Shown piece after piece: positions 59,371-64,000 of a stretch of DNA of 64,000 nucleotides. This DNA comes from Costus lasius (lineage: Eukaryota; Streptophyta; Magnoliopsida; Zingiberales; Costaceae). The notes beneath the pieces are model-generated. The model saw nothing but the letters and a program-made list of their open reading frames with translations. It ran no database searches and had not been told where the DNA came from. The translations under genes and the position numbers were made by a program. The stretch covers positions 32,813,565 to 32,877,564 of the forward strand of contig CM050451.1 in the NCBI GenBank assembly GCA_027563935.2, written 5' to 3'. How positions within the stretch are numbered: the first letter of the stretch is position 1; each line of letters starts with the position of its first letter.

Positions 59371-60659
59371 GCAACCTTAAGGAGTTTTACACTACTCGGT
59401 GAAGAATGTACCTACGGCCCCCTTTAGGGAAGGGGGCCAAGACCCCTTTCTCTGAATCCCCCTGCTCCCACTGCTTCTGACTTTGGGTGATGAGGCTATA
59501 AGATGGGTAATTAATTGACTTTACAGATTAAGATGCAAGGGGAGGGAGTATACAATCCCACACAAGTCCCCTTTAAACTAGAAACAAGGGTGTCCTTAGA
59601 ATGGGTCTTGATCAGGTCTTCAAGCTCCAAGCCGAGTGCTTCAAGTTCCTTCACGGTTCCAAGCCTTCAAGGAACTCACGCCAACACCGCACAACAAGTG
59701 CTTCAAGAAGACTTATGTGAGGGAGGAGAAGGAAGGCTCTCGGCTAAAGATGAAGGATGAAGTATTGACACTAAACTAAACTAAACTAAGTTAAGAACAC
59801 ACGCTAACAAGCTGGATTTTGATTTTCATAAGAGGTAGACTAGTGCAAAGTGTTCAATACATGGGCTTAAAACCCTATTCCCTCAACGTTACAAAAATGC
59901 CTCAAGCTTATCCAAGGGTGATGGTTTCTTGATTTTGCATTTGGGTGGCTGGGATGTGGTGTTGCGCCCAACTTTTCTATTGGATATGATAGGCGGTGGT
60001 GTGCTGGAGCTATAGCCGAAATGATGGTTGGAAATGATAATAGCATTGATGCGGCATGTGTTGTGGAGAGTTGGTTGGCTGGAATTGCATGCATGAAGGT
60101 GCTTTAGCTGAAGAGATGTCTTTGCGTATGCAGTGAAATTAATAGCTGGTGGTGACATGCTTGCACTTCATTGGCTGGTGGAGGGGTGCCTTAGCTTGGT
60201 GGACGAGATTGCTTCGGCTGAGCCTTGATCTTGTGGAATTTGACCATCCTCTGAGATGTTGACTTGGTAAGTGGCGTTGTTGCATGATGCAGCTGAGACT
60301 TGAGTTGGCACAAGTTGACTTTGATGTTGACTTGGAATTTGGTTGCTTGGCATGTTGCCGCTGGGACTTGAGGGGAGCTTGTTGAGGGCCGAGGGTGCCT
60401 TGTAGTGCAATTACAGGTGCATATAAAATCCTAGGCTAGAGACAACCTACTACATAATCTAGGAAAGTAAAATTACTTAAAAGAAAATAAAAACCCTAGG
60501 CTAATCCTAGTCTAGAACTTGAAAGCAAACAACAAGAGTTCAGACAAAGTAAAGTACAAATGCATTTAAAAGAAATTAAACTTGATATCCAAATCTGATT
60601 GGTGGCTTCTTGATGCGTTTAGACTGTCATAGAGCTTTCGATGCCCCTGCATCAGTCCA

Positions 60660-60939
60660 TCAATGCAATAGTAAGCCAAAGGGTTTGACTAAGTCAATGA
60701 AAATAAAGTGGGAAAGGATAAGTAAAGATAGATGCTATAATTGTGGAAGGCCAATCCACTTTAAAGGGACTTAGTACTACTTCAGAATGAGGTGAAGAGA
60801 AGCAGGGCTTCATCTTCTAGCTCAGGTATTTATGTTACTGAAGTCAACTTTTATACTTCTATGTCATGAGTATTGGATACTGCATGTGGAGCTCATATTT
60901 GTACAAATATGCAAGGGCTCAAGAAAAGTAGATCGGTGC
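60660..60939 (+). pseudogene. Copia-F zinc knuckle and protease remnant
   Basis: The reading resumes after the J insertion. CYNCGRPIHFKGT near 60735 is a zinc knuckle whose last Cys is lost. Then SSSSGIYVTEVNFYTSMS, a stop (TGA, Trp in D), VLDTACGAHICTNMQGLKKS and RSVQ, as in Copia-D. At 60939 it ends abruptly inside the protease region. Confidence 0.85.
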
Positions 60940-62917
60940 AGTAATGCCTTTTGGTATAACTAATGCTCCCGCTGTGTTTATGGGTTTAATGAATAGAATT
61001 TTTCAACCACTACTGGAAATATGTGTTATTGTGTTTATTGATGATATACACATATATTCAAGGAGTAATCATGAACATGAAGACCATTTGAGGGAAGTGC
61101 TTGGGATACTAAGAGAAAAGAAGCTATATGCTAAGTTTACCAAATGTGAATTCTGGCTCAATCAAATTGATTTCTTATGACATGTTATTTCAAAAGATGG
61201 CGTTTCTATGGATCCTAAGAAGGTGAAGGCTATTCTTAAATGGAATCAACCAACAAATGTGGCAGAGATGAGAAGTTTATTGGGATTGGCAAGTTATTAT
61301 AGAATATTTATTGAAGGGTTTTCAAAAATTTCAAGTCCTCTCACCAGATTAACCAGAAAGGATGTTAAATTTTGATAGAATGAAGAATGTGAAAAGAGTT
61401 TTCAAGAATTGAAAAAAAGGTTAACTAGTGCTCCAATTCTCACCATTCCAAGTGGTACTAAAGGAATCACAGTCTACACTGATGCTTCTAATAAAGGTCT
61501 TAGCTATGTCTTTATGCAAAATGGGAAAGTAATTGCATATGCTTCAAGGCAATTGAAGAGTCATGAACAGAATTACCCAACTCATGATTTGGAATTGGCA
61601 GCAATCATTTTTGCTTTAAAGATATGGAGGCATTATTTGTATGGGCAAACATTTGAAATTTATACTGATCACAAGAGTTTGAAATATATATTTACTCAGA
61701 AGGAATTGAATATGAGGCAAAGAAGGTCGATAGAATTGCTAAAGGATTATGATTATACTATTCATTATCAAACAGGTAAAACTAATGTTTTAGTTGATGC
61801 CTTGAGTCGAAAATCAGATAATGTGTTAGCAAATTTGATGATAAGACAATGGAACTTACTAGAAGAATTTTGTGATCTTATTATTGATGTCAAGATTCAA
61901 AAGCCCAAGATGTTGCTTGCTTCACTTAAAGTTCAATCTGATTTTTATCAAGAAATACTTGAGAAGCAACTAGAAGATCCAATATTATTATCAATTAAAG
62001 AGAAGGTTGGAGAAGGTCGAATGCCTGATTTCCAAATCAACAAAGATGGGGTTTTGAAATTTCAAAGTAGATTATGCATTCCAAATGATCCTAATATGAG
62101 GAATAGGATATTGGAGGAGGCAAACAAATCTAAATACTCTTTACATCCAAGTGGTACCAAAATGTATAGAGATCTGAAATGCAACTATTGGTGGGATGGC
62201 ATGAAAAAGGATATTGCAAATTATGTTTCTACGTGTTTAACTTGCCAACTAGTAAAAAGCTGGACATCAAAAGCCAGGAGGTCCATTGCAGCCACTTGTG
62301 ATTCCATAATGGAAATGGGAAAGTGTTACTATGGAGTTTGTTTCAGGTTTACCAAGAACATCAAAGAAGCATGATGCTATTTGGGTGATTGTTGATAGGT
62401 TAACCAAATCAGCACACTTTTTGCCAATCACTACGACATATTCTCTTGACAAGCTGATAAAGTTATATATTGATGAGATTGTAAGACTTCATGGAGTTCC
62501 AAAAGAAATTATATCTGATAGAGATCCTATATTTCTTTCTAGAATATGGAAAAGATTCCAAGAATATTTGGGCACCAAACTGAAGTTTAGTACCGCTTAC
62601 CATCCTCAAACAGATGGTCAATCTGAAAGAAGAATCCAAACATTTGAAGATTTTCTTAGAGCATATGTGATGGATTGGAAAGGTGAATGGGATGGTGATT
62701 TATCTCCCATTGAGTTCACCTACAATAACAACTTTCATTCAAGCATCCAAATGGCACCTTATGAAGCATTATATGGGAGAAAATGTAGAACACCAATTTG
62801 TTGGGAAGAGGTTGGTGATAGGAAAATATTGGTTGCAGATGAGGTGCAAAAAACTATAGAAAAGATTCAAATTATAAGAAACAAATTGAAAATTGCTCAG
62901 AGTCGCCAGAAAAGTCA
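60940..62917 (+). pseudogene. Gypsy-K reverse transcriptase, RNase H and integrase fragment
   Basis: It starts inside reverse transcriptase at [18 protein letters not shown], with FIDD near 61038 where YVDD or FIDD is usual, then [12 protein letters not shown] and a stop at 61178. Two further stops lie near 61374. RNase H is intact in reading ([36 protein letters not shown]). The integrase zinc finger (SGTKMYRDL ... CLTCQ) is followed by a one-base gain near 62258 and a stop. The core then continues ([35 protein letters not shown]) to KIAQSRQK. It is close to the Gypsy-E protein. Gag, protease, the first half of reverse transcriptase, the integrase C-terminus and any LTR are not seen. Confidence 0.9.
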
Positions 62918-64000
62918 AATCACATTTGTATTTTGTCCCCATTCATGTCATGATACATAATATATATCAAGTGAAGTATTGTTAAAGGAAGGGAACTAAA
63001 ACTCAGGTTAGGAGAAATAAAAAAAAAAGAAAGAAATTGGAAATTCACTTACCATGCCATTCTTATCCTCTAAGCCACTTCATGCTTACTTGAGAGATGG
63101 AATCAACCTACACTTGACACCTCATACTAAGGGATAAGGCTGAAGGAAACAAAAAAAATGGGAAAAACTAGGGTTTTCACCAGTAACTTTCGTTTGGCTT
63201 GGGAGAAGAGCAAAGTGAAGGTGGTGAAATTGAAGAAGAAGAGATTAAAGAGCTCAAATCTTTTATTAAGGCAAGTTTCTACCCTAAGCCTAGATTTATG
63301 TTTTCCAAAACCTTAGATTGCGTTCAAAAACCCTAAAAACATTCCTATTTTATTCTCAGATTTGGTGTAATCATATCGAATTTGGATGGTTATCTTCAAT
63401 TCATATGGAGAACTTGAAGATAGTGGTTAGGATGATGCAATTCATGCACATATGACCTTGTGATGGTTTTTCTTGTATAACTTTGTATATACAAAAGATT
63501 CTTTGTCAAAATTTATTGTGCATGAAAGAGAACTTGATTATCTTTCCAACTCACCCAAGATTGAAAATAGTTGTTCAACATGAAGGCATCCAAGACATAG
63601 CAACATTTAGCACATTTTTTCTGTAATACTAATCTGACCTTCTTGTGTTCTTTTGCTTATAAATTTTGATATACAAATCGATTTTGAATGATTTTTGTTT
63701 CAAACGAAAGCAGAGTAAAATAGCTTGCTAACATATCATTATTTCATATTTGTAATTTGTGTATTATCCTTAAACAGACTGTATTATCTAGTTTAATACC
63801 AAAAATAGGGCTGGTTGACCCCTTGTCACTCTAATCCATATATCTTGTTGTGCATTTTGTCAAATCGTATCAAACAAGTTTTATTGGACATTAGACTCAA
63901 ATTTGGTTTCAATGACTCCTATTTGGTCAGATGATATTTCATATATCCTTATGATTCATTAGAATAAATTGGGCTGATCCAGGGTGACATATTTTACTCT
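62918..64000. other. Unassigned AT-rich sequence
   Basis: No gene is supported. It follows the K fragment directly and may be a decayed tail and LTR of K, since the Gypsy-E LTR has a similar AT-rich character, but I see no LTR boundary. A short A-rich run lies near 63020. Confidence 0.4.

Larger units (their letters stand above)
50896..60654 (-). mobile_element. LTR-J, solo LTR of a chromovirus, carrying Gypsy-G
   Basis: Own sequence is 50896-51054 and 59376-60654, about 1438 bp. A perfect TSD GTCCA (50891-50895 and 60655-60659) flanks it inside the Copia-F gag. On the minus strand it starts TGATGCAGGGGC, the same start as the Gypsy-H LTR, and ends CCGCCCTTCTTCA. No internal gag or pol of this element is present, so it is a solo LTR, the usual result of recombination between two LTRs. 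Its first bases, read in the H frame, give QSKRIKKPPIRFGYQ after one stop. Frames seen within 59515-60410 have no recognisable domain. Confidence 0.8.
49179..60939 (+). mobile_element. Copia-F, old Ty1/Copia fragment hosting H, J and G
   Basis: Own sequence is 49179-50895 and 60660-60939. The leader matches the Copia-D leader (reverse of 30100-31450), gag starts at 50539, and a zinc knuckle and protease follow after the inserted block. The 5' LTR is outside the window because Gypsy-H sits in the leader. At 60939 the protease region is fused to a Gypsy fragment and nothing more of F is seen. An internal deletion removed most of the gag C-terminal half. Confidence 0.82.

Noticed and set aside
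59515..60410. Small frames in the J region as host genes
   Set aside because: They lie within sequence bounded by an LTR start, an LTR end and a perfect TSD, and show no domain.

Overview
This 64 kb window is plant (angiosperm-type) repetitive DNA. It is a pile of nested LTR retrotransposons, and I find no host gene, tRNA, rRNA or CRISPR array. The plant call rests on Ty1/Copia polyproteins (gag-PR-INT-RT-RH), chromodomain Ty3/Gypsy polyproteins (gag-PR-RT-RH-INT), an Athila-type gag/protease with a tRNA-Asp primer site, primer sites of the type TGGTATCAGAGC, and LTRs of 1.3 to 3 kb. I do not name a species.

Layout, using labels of my own. Copia-B (+) enters from the left edge in its integrase and runs to 28077. 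It is split by Copia-A (+, 761-9855, inside the B pol gene) and by Copia-C (-, 12405-26948, inside the B 3' LTR). The 5' LTR of C is split by Gypsy-E (+, 21411-26820), a 5'-truncated chromovirus whose left end is a 406-bp near-perfect palindrome. Copia-B sits in the integrase gene of Copia-D (-, 28078-33612), a relative of B in the opposite orientation. D sits in the 5' LTR of Gypsy-H (+, 33613-49178). The gag gene of H is split by a non-autonomous Athila-type element I (-, 35605-43514). H sits in the leader of an old Copia-F (+, 49179-50895 and 60655-60939). The F gag gene holds a solo LTR, J (-), and J holds a complete, apparently intact Gypsy-G (+, 51055-59370). F is fused at 60939/60940 to a decayed chromovirus fragment K (+, to about 62917). 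The last kilobase is unassigned AT-rich sequence.

The insertion order (F, H, D, B, C, E along one branch; F, J, G along another) follows from target-site duplications and from rejoined host sequence. TSDs are GTTAC/GTTGC for A, TCACA/GCACA for C, ACACT for E, GCAAC for G and GTCCA for J. Gypsy-G is the youngest: its two 1802-bp LTRs look identical and its 1543-residue gag-pol is open. A and C have LTR pairs differing by roughly half a percent. All Copia gag-pol genes carry stops, nearly all explained by C-to-T changes.

Points most worth a second look: (1) the palindrome, with tRNA-like boxes near its centre, sitting exactly at the truncated end of Gypsy-E inside one 5-bp TSD; (2) three short stem-loops conserved in order, with compensatory base changes, in the leaders of four Copia copies; (3) a basic protein tail encoded by the first ~80 bp of the LTR in G, H and J; (4) clustered TTACGGC...GCCGTAA palindromes in the Athila LTRs; (5) three runs of 14-16 G that look like expansions or base-calling artefacts. 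I do not see a new multi-gene system.
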